Assembly: GCF_029960665.1 (NCBI RefSeq)
Contig: NZ_JASBRB010000004.1
Location: forward strand, 183,562-247,561
Length of the DNA: 64,000 nt
Source: Pseudarthrobacter sp. AL07
GTDB lineage: Bacteria; Actinomycetota; Actinomycetes; Actinomycetales; Micrococcaceae
Direction: 5' to 3'
The translations under genes and the position numbers were made by a program. How positions within the stretch are numbered: position 1 is the first letter of the stretch; every line of letters begins with the position of its first letter. This document shows positions 51,877 through 61,624 of the stretch, piece by piece. Below the pieces are notes generated by a model, which searched no databases, was not told where the DNA came from, and was given only the letters and a program-made list of their open reading frames with translations.

Positions 51877-53760
51877 ATGACATCCCATGTCCTGCAGCCA
51901 ATGTCGGCTGCCATGCCCGACGTCGAACACGTGCTGGCGGTCCGGGGCGCCGGAGGCTACCGGCAATACAGGATCCCCGCCCTTGCCGTTTCGCGGCAGG
52001 GCACGTTGCTGGCAGCCTACGACGGCCGCCCCAACCTCGATGACCTGCCCAACCCCATTGACCTCCTGCTCCGGCGCAGCACGGACAATGGCCGGACCTG
52101 GGGCAAACAGCAGGTAGTAAGGACTGGCCGCGGCCTCAATGGCCACGGCGATCCGAGCCTCCTGGTGGACGCTGAGACGGGCCGGATCCTTATGTTCCAC
52201 GCCGCCGGAACGCAGGCCGGATTCTTCGAAGCCGCGGCCGGGCTGGAGCCCGACGACGATGTGCAGCACTGCGATCTCAGCTACTCGGACGACGACGGCC
52301 TCACCTGGAAGCACCGCCGGATCACCGCCCAGCTCAAACTCCGCCCGCCTGTCCGCCCGAGTGAGCCTAGTACGGACGAGCCGGACATCACCGGGATCTT
52401 CGCCGCGGCCGGGCAGGGCATCCAGATCCACACGGGCCCGTACCGCGGCCGGCTGGTCCAGCAGTTTGTGGTCCTGGCCGGCGGCGAGATCATGGCCGCT
52501 TCGGCGTACAGCGACGACCACGGCAGCACCTGGACCCTCGGGGAGCTCATCGGCGCCCGGACGCACGGCTCCGCCCCCAACGAAAACAAGGTTGCCGCGC
52601 TCCAGGACGGCCGGCTGCTGCTGCACAGCCGCGGCACACCGCGCCGCCTTGCCGCATTATCGGACGACGGCGGGGCCACCTGGAGCGCACTGCGCGCCGT
52701 CGAGGACCTCCCGGACCCGGGCGACAACGGCTCCCTGGTCCGCTTCGACGGCCTGCCGTCCCTGGACTCCCTGGCCGGCGAGGTAACAGACTCATGGCTT
52801 CTGGCCACCAACAACCACGACACGTCACTGCGGCGGAACACGGTAATCAGCCTGTCTCCAGACAATGGGCGCAGCTGGCCCGCCAAGCTGGTCCTGTGCC
52901 CGGGAAGCTCTGCCTATTCGACCGCCGCCCGGCTCCCCGACGGCAACATCGGCGTCCTCTACGAACGGCAGGGCTACCGGGAGATCGTGTTTGCCTCCGT
53001 GCCCGCGGGGCAACTCACCGCACAGCTCGCCGCCCACATTCCCGGCGGCTCCGGCAGGGCCGCCGCCGGGAGCACCGCCGGGAGCACCGCCGGGAGCACC
53101 CTGTCAGAGTCCGCCGAGGGGCCGAGCGCGCCAGAAAACGGCGCCGGGCTGGTGTTCGACATGGAACTCCGCTCCATCACCCCCGGCCGCCCGACGGTCT
53201 GGCGGAACGCCGGCGAGTTCCACGTCATGCAGCCCGGCGGCGCGGACTGGGGCGTGCACACCTGGAAGGAAATCGGCCAGGGCTACTCGGCCGGGGCGGC
53301 GCAGGTCATCGGCACCCGGGAAGCACAGGACCTGAACTACGGCCCGATCATTCCCGGCTACAAGGCCGGGGACATCCTGGCCTTCACGGGCAGGGCGCGC
53401 AATGACGGATCCCTGCCCGTAACCGCGGTCCGGCTGTCCGGTCCCGGCTCGGACACTTTTCCCGCCACGGATCTCGGCCCCGGGCAGGAAGCCCTGTATT
53501 TCACCCCGGGCTACACCGTCACCAGGGCCGATGTGGCGCGCGGCTACGCCGAGGTGGCCTACGAGGTGACGTTTGAAGTGATCGGCGAGCGCGGGGGCAC
53601 TGCCGAGCGCCGCCGTCGTGCTTTCAGGTTTGACACTGGCTCCGGCGACGTCAGCGCGACGGGTGAGAGAGCGTTCGCCGAAAACCCACAGGAAGTGAGA
53701 GAGCGTTCGCCGGAAGCCACGTTAAGTGGGAAAGCGTTACGAAGTTGGCGCTTGACGTGA
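51877..53760 (+). CDS. GH33 sialidase with C-terminal beta-sandwich region
   Basis: Cleaves terminal sialic acid from glycans. The 627-residue protein has the YRIPALAV motif with a catalytic-triad Arg near residue 30 and five Asp boxes: STDNGRTWG, SDDDGLTWK, SDDHGSTWT, SDDGGATWS and SPDNGRSWP, spaced as in GH33 propellers. After the propeller (to about 390) a Gly-Ser-Thr-Ala linker of three 12-base repeats and a beta-rich region (about 425-590) follow. No signal peptide is visible from ATG 51877 or from any upstream start, so it may act inside the cell. The last roughly 35 residues run through repeated DNA and the next promoter, so the true end may be atypical. Confidence 0.88.
   Translation: MTSHVLQPMSAAMPDVEHVLAVRGAGGYRQYRIPALAVSRQGTLLAAYDGRPNLDDLPNPIDLLLRRSTDNGRTWGKQQVVRTGRGLNGHGDPSLLVDAETGRILMFHAAGTQAGFFEAAAGLEPDDDVQHCDLSYSDDDGLTWKHRRITAQLKLRPPVRPSEPSTDEPDITGIFAAAGQGIQIHTGPYRGRLVQQFVVLAGGEIMAASAYSDDHGSTWTLGELIGARTHGSAPNENKVAALQDGRLLLHSRGTPRRLAALSDDGGATWSALRAVEDLPDPGDNGSLVRFDGLPSLDSLAGEVTDSWLLATNNHDTSLRRNTVISLSPDNGRSWPAKLVLCPGSSAYSTAARLPDGNIGVLYERQGYREIVFASVPAGQLTAQLAAHIPGGSGRAAAGSTAGSTAGSTLSESAEGPSAPENGAGLVFDMELRSITPGRPTVWRNAGEFHVMQPGGADWGVHTWKEIGQGYSAGAAQVIGTREAQDLNYGPIIPGYKAGDILAFTGRARNDGSLPVTAVRLSGPGSDTFPATDLGPGQEALYFTPGYTVTRADVARGYAEVAYEVTFEVIGERGGTAERRRRAFRFDTGSGDVSATGERAFAENPQEVRERSPEATLSGKALRSWRLT
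53663..53712. repeat. Direct repeat in the 3' end of the sialidase gene
   Basis: The 18-base sequence GTGAGAGAGCGTTCGCCG occurs exactly at 53663-53680 and again at 53695-53712, 32 bases apart. It lies in the part of the open frame beyond the recognisable beta-sandwich, so it may be intergenic-type repeat DNA now translated as the C-terminal tail. Confidence 0.7.
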
Positions 53761-53780
53761 ACCTGTGATGACGCTTACAG
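53752..53780 (+). promoter_or_regulatory. Promoter of the sialic acid transporter operon
   Basis: TTGACG (53752-53757) and TTACAG (53775-53780) with a 17-base spacer form a plausible sigma-A promoter 60 bases before siaE. AAGCGT (53732-53737) and ACGCTT (53771-53776) form an inverted pair around it, which might be a regulator site. The -35 box overlaps the end of the sialidase gene. Confidence 0.5.
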
Positions 53781-53839
53781 TCGACATACGAGCTCGGACG
53801 TCCTACATCCGATAAACCTTCTGGAATGGCGAGGCCCTC

Positions 53840-55462
53840 ATGAACAACATCACCAAGAACCTGCCGCTGGTCAATGACGCCAGCCGCCGGAACTTCCTCA
53901 AGCTCACCGGTGCGATGGGCGCCGCTGCAGCATTCACCGCCTCTGTCGCCGCGTGCGGCAGCCCGGCAGCTACCACCACCGGCGACTCCGCGAGCCCTGC
54001 GGCAGTCAACAAAGACCTCACCATCGAGGCGGGCATCTCCTATGCCCTCTCCACCGGCTTCGACCCGCTGAGCTCCTCAGGCGCCACCCCGATGGCCGCC
54101 AACCTGCACATCTTCGAAGGCCTCATCGAACTGCACCCGGCCACCCGCGTGCCGTACAACGCACTGGCCGCCTCGGACCCCAAGAAGGTCAACGACACCA
54201 CCTACCAGGTGACCATCCGCGAAGGTGCCAAGTTCCACGACGGCACCCCGGTCACCACCGAAGACGTCGCCTTCTCCTTCACCCGCGTGATGGATCCGGC
54301 GAACAAGTCCCTGTTCTCACAGTTCATCCCGTTCATCCAGGACGTCAAGCCCCTGGATGCCAAGACGGTTGAGTTCACCCTCAAGTACGCATTCCCCGGC
54401 TTCGGCCCCCGCATCTCCGTGGTCAAAATTGTCCCCAAGGCCTTGGCCACGGACCTCAAGGCCTTCGACGCCAAGCCCGTCGGCACCGGCCCCTACAAGC
54501 TCATCTCCGCCGCCAAGGACGACAAGATCGTTTTCGAAGCGTTCGCAGACTATAACGGCCCCAAGCCGGCACTGGCCAAGGGCATGACCTGGCTCCTGCT
54601 CTCCGACGCCGCTGCCCGCGTCACCGCCGTCCAGTCCGGCCGTGTCCAGGCCATCGAGGACGTCCCCTACCTGGACATCGACGGCTTGAAGTCCAAGGTC
54701 AAGGTTGAATCAGTCCAGTCCTTCGGCCTGATGTTCCTGATGTTCAACTGCAACAAGGCCCCGTTCAACAACAAGCTGGTCCGCCAGGCCCTGCACTACG
54801 GCCTGGACAAGGAAGCCATCATTAAGAAGGCCCTGTTCGGCAATGCCAAGGCGGCCAGCTCCTACTTCCAGGAAGGCCACCCGGACTACGTCAAGGCCAA
54901 GAACGTCTACGGCTACGACGTCAAGAAGGCCGAAGACCTGCTGAAGGAAGCCGGCGTCACGAGCCTCGAATTCGAGCTGCTCACCACGGACACTGCCTGG
55001 GTCAAGGACGTTGCCCCGCTGATCCTCGAATCCTGGAACAAGATCCCGGGCGTCAAGGTCTCCGTCAAGAGCATCCAGTCCGGCGCGCTGTACACCGACC
55101 GCGTCGGCACCGGCGACTACTCAGTGGTCGCAGCCCCCGGCGACCCGTCAGTCTTCGGCAACGACGCGGACCTGCTCCTGAGCTGGTTCTACTCGGGCGC
55201 CACCTGGATGGAAAAGCGCGCCTACTGGACCGCGCCGGAACGCGCCAAGCTGCAGGAGCTCATGAACAAGGGCTCCCAGGCTGCCGCAGCAGACGCCAAG
55301 AAGATCACCGGCGAAATTGTGGACCTCGTTTCCGAAGAAGTTCCGCTGTACCCGATTTTCCACCGCCAGCTGCCCTCCGCCTGGGACGACAAGAAGCTCA
55401 ACGGCTTCAAGCCGCTGCCCACCACCGGCATGTCGTTCATCGACGTCGGCCGCACCGCCTAA
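53840..55462 (+). CDS. siaE: Sialic acid ABC transporter solute-binding lipoprotein (Tat type)
   Basis: A 540-residue family 5 (peptide/nickel type) solute-binding protein. The N-terminus has the twin-arginine motif [10 protein letters not shown] near residue 15 and the lipobox VAAC near residue 39, so it is exported folded and lipidated. The mature part shows [29 protein letters not shown] and [12 protein letters not shown], both family signatures. Position before the permease genes and nan genes matches SiaE of the Corynebacterium siaEFGI importer, but ligand specificity is inferred from context. ATG 53840 was chosen since it keeps the Tat signal intact. Confidence 0.88.
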   Translation: MNNITKNLPLVNDASRRNFLKLTGAMGAAAAFTASVAACGSPAATTTGDSASPAAVNKDLTIEAGISYALSTGFDPLSSSGATPMAANLHIFEGLIELHPATRVPYNALAASDPKKVNDTTYQVTIREGAKFHDGTPVTTEDVAFSFTRVMDPANKSLFSQFIPFIQDVKPLDAKTVEFTLKYAFPGFGPRISVVKIVPKALATDLKAFDAKPVGTGPYKLISAAKDDKIVFEAFADYNGPKPALAKGMTWLLLSDAAARVTAVQSGRVQAIEDVPYLDIDGLKSKVKVESVQSFGLMFLMFNCNKAPFNNKLVRQALHYGLDKEAIIKKALFGNAKAASSYFQEGHPDYVKAKNVYGYDVKKAEDLLKEAGVTSLEFELLTTDTAWVKDVAPLILESWNKIPGVKVSVKSIQSGALYTDRVGTGDYSVVAAPGDPSVFGNDADLLLSWFYSGATWMEKRAYWTAPERAKLQELMNKGSQAAAADAKKITGEIVDLVSEEVPLYPIFHRQLPSAWDDKKLNGFKPLPTTGMSFIDVGRTA

Positions 55463-55563
55463 GCTGCGCTGAGAACCAGCGCAGCACCCGGGACCTCCCG
55501 GGGAAACGGCATCACCAACTCGACGCAGCGGAGGGGCTGTGGCCCGCCGGCCATAGCCCCTCC
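55463..55563 (+). other. Three consecutive hairpins between siaE and siaF
   Basis: Right after the siaE stop lie a 9-bp stem (55463-55471/55477-55485), a 6-bp CCCGGG stem (55487-55492/55497-55502) and a 13-bp stem with one wobble (55530-55542/55551-55563). No T run follows. Such structures commonly protect the 3' end of binding-protein mRNA so that it is made in excess over the permease. Confidence 0.65.
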
Positions 55564-55626
55564 GGGCTCGAAAGCACCACCCCGTGACGCTTCCCTGCGG
55601 CGCAACCAAACAAACCGGAGAACAAA

Positions 55627-56583
55627 TTGGTCACGATATTGCGTCTGCTTGGCCGCAGACTCGCAGCACTGCCATTGATGATCCTGGGCATCACCCTGCT
55701 CGTCTTCCTTGTCCTGCAGGCCGCTCCTGGCGACCAGGCAAGCTCCGCCCTCGGCGACGGCGCCAGCGAAGAAGCGAAGCAGCAGTACCGCCAGGAAAAC
55801 GGCTTGAACGACCCGCTGGTCATCCAGTACTTCAGCTTCCTCGGCAAGCTGCTGCAGCTGGACCTCGGCGTCACCACGCCGCCGGCAAAGTCGGTGGCGT
55901 CCATGATCGGCTCCGCGTTCCCCCTGACGCTGCAGCTGACCTTCCTCGGCGTCCTCCTCGCCGTCGTCGTTTCCCTGGTCTTCGGTATCCTCGGAGCCCT
56001 TTACCGCGACAAATGGCAGGACCAGCTGGTCCGCGTTTTCTCGATCGCCGCGATCGCCACGCCTTCGTTCTGGCTCGGCATCCTCCTGATCCAGTGGTTT
56101 GCCCTCGGCGCCAGCCCCCTGTTCCCCTCAGGGGGAATCGCGACGCCGGAATCCGGCTTCGGCGGCTGGCTCAACTCGATGGCCCTCCCGGCCCTGGCCC
56201 TCGGCATCCCGGTCTCCGCCTCGCTGATCCGCGTGGTCCGCACCTCGATGGTGGAGGAGCTGGACCGCGACTACGTCCGCACCGCCATCGGCAATGGTGT
56301 CCCCTACCGCGAAGTGGTCTCCAAGAACGTCCTCCGCAACGCGCTGGTGACTCCGGTGACCGTGCTGGGACTGCGCGTGGGCTACCTGCTCGGCGGCGCC
56401 GTCGTGATTGAAATGATCTTCGCCCTGCCCGGCATGGGCCAGCTGATCCTCAACGGCATCACCAACCTGGACGTCAACCTGGTCCAGGGCGTGGTGCTCA
56501 CCATCTCGGTCACCTTCGTTCTGGTGAATATCGTGGTGGACCTCCTGTACCTGCTCATCAACCCCCGAATCAGGACGGTATAG
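55627..56583 (+). CDS. siaF: Sialic acid ABC transporter permease
   Basis: A 318-residue binding-protein-dependent permease of the DppB type with six membrane segments. The first is LAALPLMILGITLLVFLVLQ; the EAA loop that contacts the ATPase is YVRTAIGNGVPYREVVSKNVLRNAL near residue 215. The start is TTG 55627 with GGAG upstream (AACCGGAGAACAAATTG). It pairs with the permease half of the next gene, which starts four bases past its stop. Confidence 0.9.
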   Translation: MVTILRLLGRRLAALPLMILGITLLVFLVLQAAPGDQASSALGDGASEEAKQQYRQENGLNDPLVIQYFSFLGKLLQLDLGVTTPPAKSVASMIGSAFPLTLQLTFLGVLLAVVVSLVFGILGALYRDKWQDQLVRVFSIAAIATPSFWLGILLIQWFALGASPLFPSGGIATPESGFGGWLNSMALPALALGIPVSASLIRVVRTSMVEELDRDYVRTAIGNGVPYREVVSKNVLRNALVTPVTVLGLRVGYLLGGAVVIEMIFALPGMGQLILNGITNLDVNLVQGVVLTISVTFVLVNIVVDLLYLLINPRIRTV

Positions 56584-56586
56584 CTC

Positions 56587-58722
56587 ATGCGCAGCAAGCT
56601 TGCTGAACGGCTGAGTGCCCCGGGCATCCGTTTCAAGGCCCTGCCCTGGGGCTCCCGCATCGCCCTCCTCTTCCTCATCATGATCGTCCTCTCCGCCGTG
56701 TTCGCGCCCGTCATCGCGCCGCACGATCCGCTGGAGACCTTCATCCCCGCTACCCCGCCGGGTGCCGAGCACTTCTTCGGCACCGACCGGCTGGGCCGCG
56801 ACATCTTCTCCCGGCTGCTCTTCGGCGCCCAGTCCTCGCTGATGATCGGCCTCGGCGCCGTCATTCTGGCCATCCTGGCAGGCGCCCTGCTGGGTTCCTT
56901 CGCCGCCACATCCAGCAAGGCCGTCAACGAACTGATCATGCGCCTGATGGACATCCTGATGGCGTTTCCGGGCATCGCCCTGGCCGCAGTGCTGCTGGCC
57001 GCGTTCGGCAACTCGGTTCCCACCATCATCATCGCGATCGCCATCATCTATACCCCGCAGCTGGCCCGCGTGGTCCGCGCCAACGTGCTCTCCCAGTACG
57101 GCGAAGACTACGTCCGCGCCGAGCGTGTGATCGGCGCAGGCCGCTTCTACATCCTGCTCAAACACATCGTCCGCAACACCGCGGCCCCCGTACTGGTGTT
57201 CGCCACGGTGATGGTGGCCGACGCCATCATCCTCGAAGCCTCGCTGTCCTTCCTCGGCGCCGGCGTCCAGGACCCCGCACCGTCGTGGGGCAACGTGATC
57301 TCCTACGGCCGCAACCTTGTCCTGTCCGGCGGCTGGTGGGCCACCACCTTCGCCGGTGTGACCATCCTGCTCACCGTTCTCTCGCTGAACATCCTCGCCG
57401 AGGGCCTCACCGACGCCATGGTGAACCCGAAACTGCGCAAGGCACCTGCAGTAAAGGACGACGACGGCGCTTCGGCTGTTGTGTCCGGCGCAGCGGTGGG
57501 TGCCGGCGTCGACACCCAGATCGGCACTTCCGTGGCCCAGCCTTCGGTGGTGGAAGAACACGAGCTCGACGGCGTGCGCGCCGCTTTCGGCGACGTCCTC
57601 ACCGAGGAGCACTACAACGAGGCAGCCATCCTCTCCGATCCGAAGCTGGCCGCGGCGAACCCGCACCTGTTGCTGGACAAGGAACTGGAACTGCTTTCCG
57701 CCATCGAGGCCACGCGCACCGATCGACTCCCCCAGGTACCGGCCGGAGCGCGCAACGTCCTCGAGGTCAGGAACCTGTCCATCCGCTTCCCGGGCCGCTT
57801 CGGCGACACCGCGATTGTGGACAACGTCTCCTTTACGGTCCGCGAAGGCGAGACCATGGGCCTGGTGGGCGAATCCGGTTGCGGCAAGTCCATCACGTCC
57901 CTCGCGGTCATGGGCCTGCTGCCCAAGACCGCGCAGGTCACCGGGTCCATCAAGTTCGACGGCAAGGAACTGCTGGATCCGGCCACCAGCCACAGCAGCG
58001 CCAAGGCCTACGAAGGCCTGCGCGGCCAGCAGATCGCCATGGTCTACCAGGACGCCCTGAGCTCCCTGAACCCGTCCATGAAGATCAAGGACCAGATGGA
58101 GCAGCTGACCAAGCGCGGCGGCCGCAAGACCCCCACCGAGCTGCTGGAACTGGTCAGGCTCGATCCGGTCCGGACGCTTGCCAGTTACCCGCACGAGCTC
58201 TCCGGCGGCCAGCGCCAGCGCGTCCTGATCGCCATGGCCCTGTCCCGTTCGCCGAAGATCGTGGTCGCCGATGAGCCCACCACCGCACTGGATGTCACGG
58301 TCCAGAAGCAGGTAGTGGACCTGCTCAACGAACTGCGCGAACAGCTCGGCTTCGCCATGGTCTTCGTCAGCCACGACCTCGCCCTGGTGGCCTCCCTGGC
58401 CCACCGCATCACCGTGATGTACGCCGGCCAGATGGTGGAATCCGCACAGGCTTCGGAGCTGCTGCAGAACCCCAGGCACGAGTACACCCGCGGCCTGCTC
58501 GGCGCTGTCCTCTCCATCGAGGCCGACGCCGTGCGCCTGCACCAGATCCCCGGCACCGTCCCGTCCCCGCGGGACTTCGCCCCGGGAGACCGCTTTGCCC
58601 CGCGTTCACTGCGGTCCGACGCCGACCCCAACCAGCAGCTGGTCCTGACGTCGGTGGGAGCCGCCAATGGCGGGGACGCTGACCACTATTGGGCGAGCCA
58701 TCTGAAGGAGGATGCAAAGTGA
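56587..58722 (+). CDS. siaG: Sialic acid ABC transporter permease-ATPase fusion
   Basis: A 711-residue protein joining a DppC-type permease and an ATPase. Residues 1-285 have six membrane segments with the EAA loop [24 protein letters not shown] near 177. A hydrophilic linker of about 100 residues (287-389, Ala/Val/Glu-rich) follows. The ATPase part has Walker A GESGCGKS near 430, signature LSGGQRQR near 538 and Walker [12 protein letters not shown] near 558. The same fusion occurs in the corynebacterial sialic acid importer, which supports the naming. It overlaps the next ATPase gene by four bases. Confidence 0.9.
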   Translation: MRSKLAERLSAPGIRFKALPWGSRIALLFLIMIVLSAVFAPVIAPHDPLETFIPATPPGAEHFFGTDRLGRDIFSRLLFGAQSSLMIGLGAVILAILAGALLGSFAATSSKAVNELIMRLMDILMAFPGIALAAVLLAAFGNSVPTIIIAIAIIYTPQLARVVRANVLSQYGEDYVRAERVIGAGRFYILLKHIVRNTAAPVLVFATVMVADAIILEASLSFLGAGVQDPAPSWGNVISYGRNLVLSGGWWATTFAGVTILLTVLSLNILAEGLTDAMVNPKLRKAPAVKDDDGASAVVSGAAVGAGVDTQIGTSVAQPSVVEEHELDGVRAAFGDVLTEEHYNEAAILSDPKLAAANPHLLLDKELELLSAIEATRTDRLPQVPAGARNVLEVRNLSIRFPGRFGDTAIVDNVSFTVREGETMGLVGESGCGKSITSLAVMGLLPKTAQVTGSIKFDGKELLDPATSHSSAKAYEGLRGQQIAMVYQDALSSLNPSMKIKDQMEQLTKRGGRKTPTELLELVRLDPVRTLASYPHELSGGQRQRVLIAMALSRSPKIVVADEPTTALDVTVQKQVVDLLNELREQLGFAMVFVSHDLALVASLAHRITVMYAGQMVESAQASELLQNPRHEYTRGLLGAVLSIEADAVRLHQIPGTVPSPRDFAPGDRFAPRSLRSDADPNQQLVLTSVGAANGGDADHYWASHLKEDAK

Positions 58723-59525
58723 GCGAATCAACCGGCAAACCGGTCATCGAGCTCAAGGACGTCAAGGTCTACCATCACGCACGTGGCGGCGGGCTCTTCC
58801 GCCCGAACATCGTCAAAGCGGTCGACGGCGTCGACTTCACCATCAGCCGCGGCGAAACCGTGGGCATCGTGGGTGAGTCCGGCTGCGGTAAGTCCACGCT
58901 CGCGTCTGTGCTCGTGGGACTGCAGCCGCCGACGTCGGGCGAGGTCCTGTTCCACGGCAAGCCCGCCATCAAGCGCAACGCACACATGCGCAAGGAATTC
59001 GGCCGCTCCGTGTCCGTGGTCTTCCAGGACCCCGCCACGGCGCTGAACCCGCGCATGACCGTCCAGGACATCCTCACCGACCCGCTGCAGATCCACGGCA
59101 TCGGCAACGCCGCATCCCGTGCGGCGAAGGTCAAGGAACTGCTGGCCCTCGTGGGCCTGCCGCAGTCCGCTGCAGAAGTCACGCCGTCGCAGGTTTCCGG
59201 CGGCCAGCGCCAGCGTGTGGCGATTGCCCGCGCCCTGGCGCTGGATCCGGACATCATCGTGGCGGACGAGCCGACGTCGGCCCTTGACGTCTCCGTCCGC
59301 GCCCAGGTGCTGAACCTGCTCTCGGACCTGAAGACCCAGCTGAACCTTGGCATGGTTTTCATCTCACATGACATCCAGACCGTCCGCTACGTCTCGGACC
59401 GCATCTGCGTTATGTACTTCGGCAAGATCGTCGAGCAGGGCACCGCGACCCAGGTCTTCGACAGCCCCACCAACGACTACACCAAGAAGCTCCTGGGCGC
59501 CGCCCCGAGCCTGCTCCACATCTAG
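58719..59525 (+). CDS. siaI: Sialic acid ABC transporter ATP-binding protein
   Basis: A 268-residue cytoplasmic ATPase of the oligopeptide transporter (DppF) type. Walker [10 protein letters not shown] near residue 52, Q-loop VFQDPATALNPRM near 102, signature VSGGQRQR near 163 and Walker B IIVADEPTSALD near 182, then H-loop FISHD near 214. It would pair with the ATPase half of SiaG. The GTG start at 58719 overlaps the siaG stop (GTGA) and has GAAGGAGG upstream. Confidence 0.92.
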   Translation: MSESTGKPVIELKDVKVYHHARGGGLFRPNIVKAVDGVDFTISRGETVGIVGESGCGKSTLASVLVGLQPPTSGEVLFHGKPAIKRNAHMRKEFGRSVSVVFQDPATALNPRMTVQDILTDPLQIHGIGNAASRAAKVKELLALVGLPQSAAEVTPSQVSGGQRQRVAIARALALDPDIIVADEPTSALDVSVRAQVLNLLSDLKTQLNLGMVFISHDIQTVRYVSDRICVMYFGKIVEQGTATQVFDSPTNDYTKKLLGAAPSLLHI

Positions 59526-59574
59526 CCTTCCCGCCATGAATTTTCGTCTAAACCATCAATATTTGGAGAACTCT

Positions 59575-60504
59575 GTGACCACCGTCGCTTCCCGTTTCCA
59601 GGGCGTCATTCCGCCCGTCGTAACCCCCCGCACCGCCGAAGGCGCCATCGACGTAGCGTCGCTGGAAAGCGTCACCAAGCACCTGCTCGACGGCGGCGTC
59701 AGCGGCCTGTTCGTGCTGGGTTCCTCCGGCGAGGTCACCCACATGACCAACAGCGAGCGCGACCTCGTCGTGCAGACCGTGGCAGGCGTGAACGCCGGCC
59801 AGGTGCCGGTCATCGTGGGCGCAGTAGAACAGACCACCAACCGCGTCATTGAGGAAGCCAAGCGCGTCATCGCGCTGGGCGCCGACTCGATCGTGGCCAC
59901 CAGCCTGTACTACGCCATCTCCAACGCCCAGGAGAACAACACGCACTTCCGCTCCATCGCCGCCGCCGTCGACGTTCCCGTCTTCGCCTACGACGTGCCG
60001 GTGCGCACCCACTTCAAGCTGCCCACCGACCTTTTGGTCGAGCTGGGCCGCGACGGCGTCATTGCCGGTGTGAAGGACTCCTCCGGCGACGACGTCTCGT
60101 TCCGCCAGCTGCTGCTGGCTGCCAAGGACATCCCCAACTTCGACATCTTCACCGGCCACGAAGTGGTTGTGGACGGCGCCCTCCTGGGCGGCGCCCAGGG
60201 TGTTGTTCCGGGCCTCGGCAACGTTGACCCCGCCGGCTACCGCCGCCTGTTCGACGCCGCGCAGGCCGGCGACTGGGCCCAGGCCGCAGCCGAGCAGGAC
60301 CGCCTGGCCGACGTCTTCGAGATCGTCTACACCCCCAAGGCCGGCCGCATGTCCGGCAACGCCGCGGGCCTGGGCGCCTTCAAGACCGCCCTGCAGCTCA
60401 TGGGCATCATCAAGACGAACGTCATGAGCGTCCCCATGCTCTCCCTGGACGAGGCCGAGACCACGGCGATCCGCGTCATCCTCGAACGCAACGGGCTCGT
60501 TTAG
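59575..60504 (+). CDS. nanA: N-acetylneuraminate lyase
   Basis: Cleaves N-acetylneuraminate to pyruvate and N-acetylmannosamine. The 309-residue member of the DHDPS/NAL family has the pyruvate-binding FVLGSSGEVTHMTNSER near residue 44 (usual GSTGE), the Tyr in FAYDVP near 140 and the Schiff-base Lys in IAGVKDSSGDD near 167. Sequence alone cannot exclude a related aldolase or DapA; nanK, nanE and nagA downstream make NanA by far the best call. The GTG 59575 start follows TTTGGAGAA. Confidence 0.87.
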   Translation: MTTVASRFQGVIPPVVTPRTAEGAIDVASLESVTKHLLDGGVSGLFVLGSSGEVTHMTNSERDLVVQTVAGVNAGQVPVIVGAVEQTTNRVIEEAKRVIALGADSIVATSLYYAISNAQENNTHFRSIAAAVDVPVFAYDVPVRTHFKLPTDLLVELGRDGVIAGVKDSSGDDVSFRQLLLAAKDIPNFDIFTGHEVVVDGALLGGAQGVVPGLGNVDPAGYRRLFDAAQAGDWAQAAAEQDRLADVFEIVYTPKAGRMSGNAAGLGAFKTALQLMGIIKTNVMSVPMLSLDEAETTAIRVILERNGLV

Positions 60505-60579
60505 TCAGTCGTGGTTGGGTTGGGCGAGGCACTTGGCTCCGACCCGGCCACAACGAACCTAACCCGCAGCAGAGAGAAC

Positions 60580-61539
60580 ATGGGAACAAAAATGCAGCAT
60601 GCGATCGGTGTTGACCTTGGGGGTACTAAGACTGCTGCCGGGGTTGTTTCCGGGGACGGGGAGGTCTTGTTTTCGGAGACCATTCCCACCCTGAACCGGG
60701 ATGGCGGCGACGCGATCCTGGACGCTACTGCGGCACTTATTTCTTCCCTCATGTCCCGGGCTCAAGCAAAGGGCCTGGACGTGGCGGGGGTCGGGGTTGG
60801 TTCTGCCGGGGTCATCGATGCCGGACGCGGTGTTGTGGTGTCCGCTACCGATGCCATTCTCGGGTGGGCCGGAACCAAGCTGACCGCAGGATTGGCCGCC
60901 CGGCTTGGCCTGGCGCCCGGGGCTGTACAGGCTGTGAACGATGTCCATGCGCACGCCCTGGGCGAGTCGTGGACGGGTTCCGCCGCAGGAACGGCAAGTT
61001 CGCTCCTGGTAGCCTTCGGCACCGGCGTCGGCGGCAGTTTTGTCCTGGCCGGGCACCCCGTCCTGGGACACCATTACGCAGGCGGCCATGTGGGCCACTT
61101 CGCTTCCCCGTACGCGTTCCATGGGGGTCAGGCTGTGCCCTGCGTCTGCGGCGGCGCCGGGCATGTTGAGGCGATCGCCTCCGGCCCTGCCATCCGTGAG
61201 GCGTACGTGCGTCTGGGCGGCAACGAGCCGGCGCTGGACGCCCGCGGCGTCTTTGCCCTTGCCGGCGCCGGCGATGCCGTGGCCATCAAAGCTGTGGGCC
61301 TCGGCGCCGCCGCGGCAGGGCAGGCGGTGGGGGGTCTCGCGAATATCCTGGACCCCGAAGTGGTGGTGGTTTCCGGTGGGCTGTCCGATGCCGGCGCCCC
61401 CTGGTGGCACCCCATGGAACGTGCCTTGCGCGCCGAACTCCTGCCGGCCCTGCGCGGCCTTCCGGTCCTGCCCGCTAAACTCGGCAACGCAGCGGCCATG
61501 GTGGGCGCCGCGCGGCTGGTCCTCACCACGCCGTCCTGA
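60580..61539 (+). CDS. nanK: ROK-family N-acetylmannosamine kinase
   Basis: Phosphorylates N-acetylmannosamine from NanA. The 319-residue ROK protein has the ATP-phosphate motif GVDLGGTKTAAGVV at the start, VAFGTGVGGSFVLAGHPVLGHHYAGGHVGH near residue 145, and the zinc region PCVCGGAGHVEAIASG near 185. ROK kinases usually have CxCGxxGC there; the third Cys is His here, which could still bind zinc. Located between nanA and nanE, which fixes the likely substrate. The ATG at 60580 has GAGAG upstream. Confidence 0.88.
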   Translation: MGTKMQHAIGVDLGGTKTAAGVVSGDGEVLFSETIPTLNRDGGDAILDATAALISSLMSRAQAKGLDVAGVGVGSAGVIDAGRGVVVSATDAILGWAGTKLTAGLAARLGLAPGAVQAVNDVHAHALGESWTGSAAGTASSLLVAFGTGVGGSFVLAGHPVLGHHYAGGHVGHFASPYAFHGGQAVPCVCGGAGHVEAIASGPAIREAYVRLGGNEPALDARGVFALAGAGDAVAIKAVGLGAAAAGQAVGGLANILDPEVVVVSGGLSDAGAPWWHPMERALRAELLPALRGLPVLPAKLGNAAAMVGAARLVLTTPS

Positions 61540-61624
61540 CCCGGGCGTCCAAAGCACCCCGCCAGACCACCTCGCCCCACCCCGATCTTCAACCCGCTCC
61601 GCCAAACTTCCAGAGGACCTGACT

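Noticed and set aside
56128..58542. Long His/Asp/Gly-rich open frame opposite siaF and siaG
   Set aside because: The composition is typical of the antisense of GC-rich membrane and ATPase genes, with no motif or ribosome binding site.
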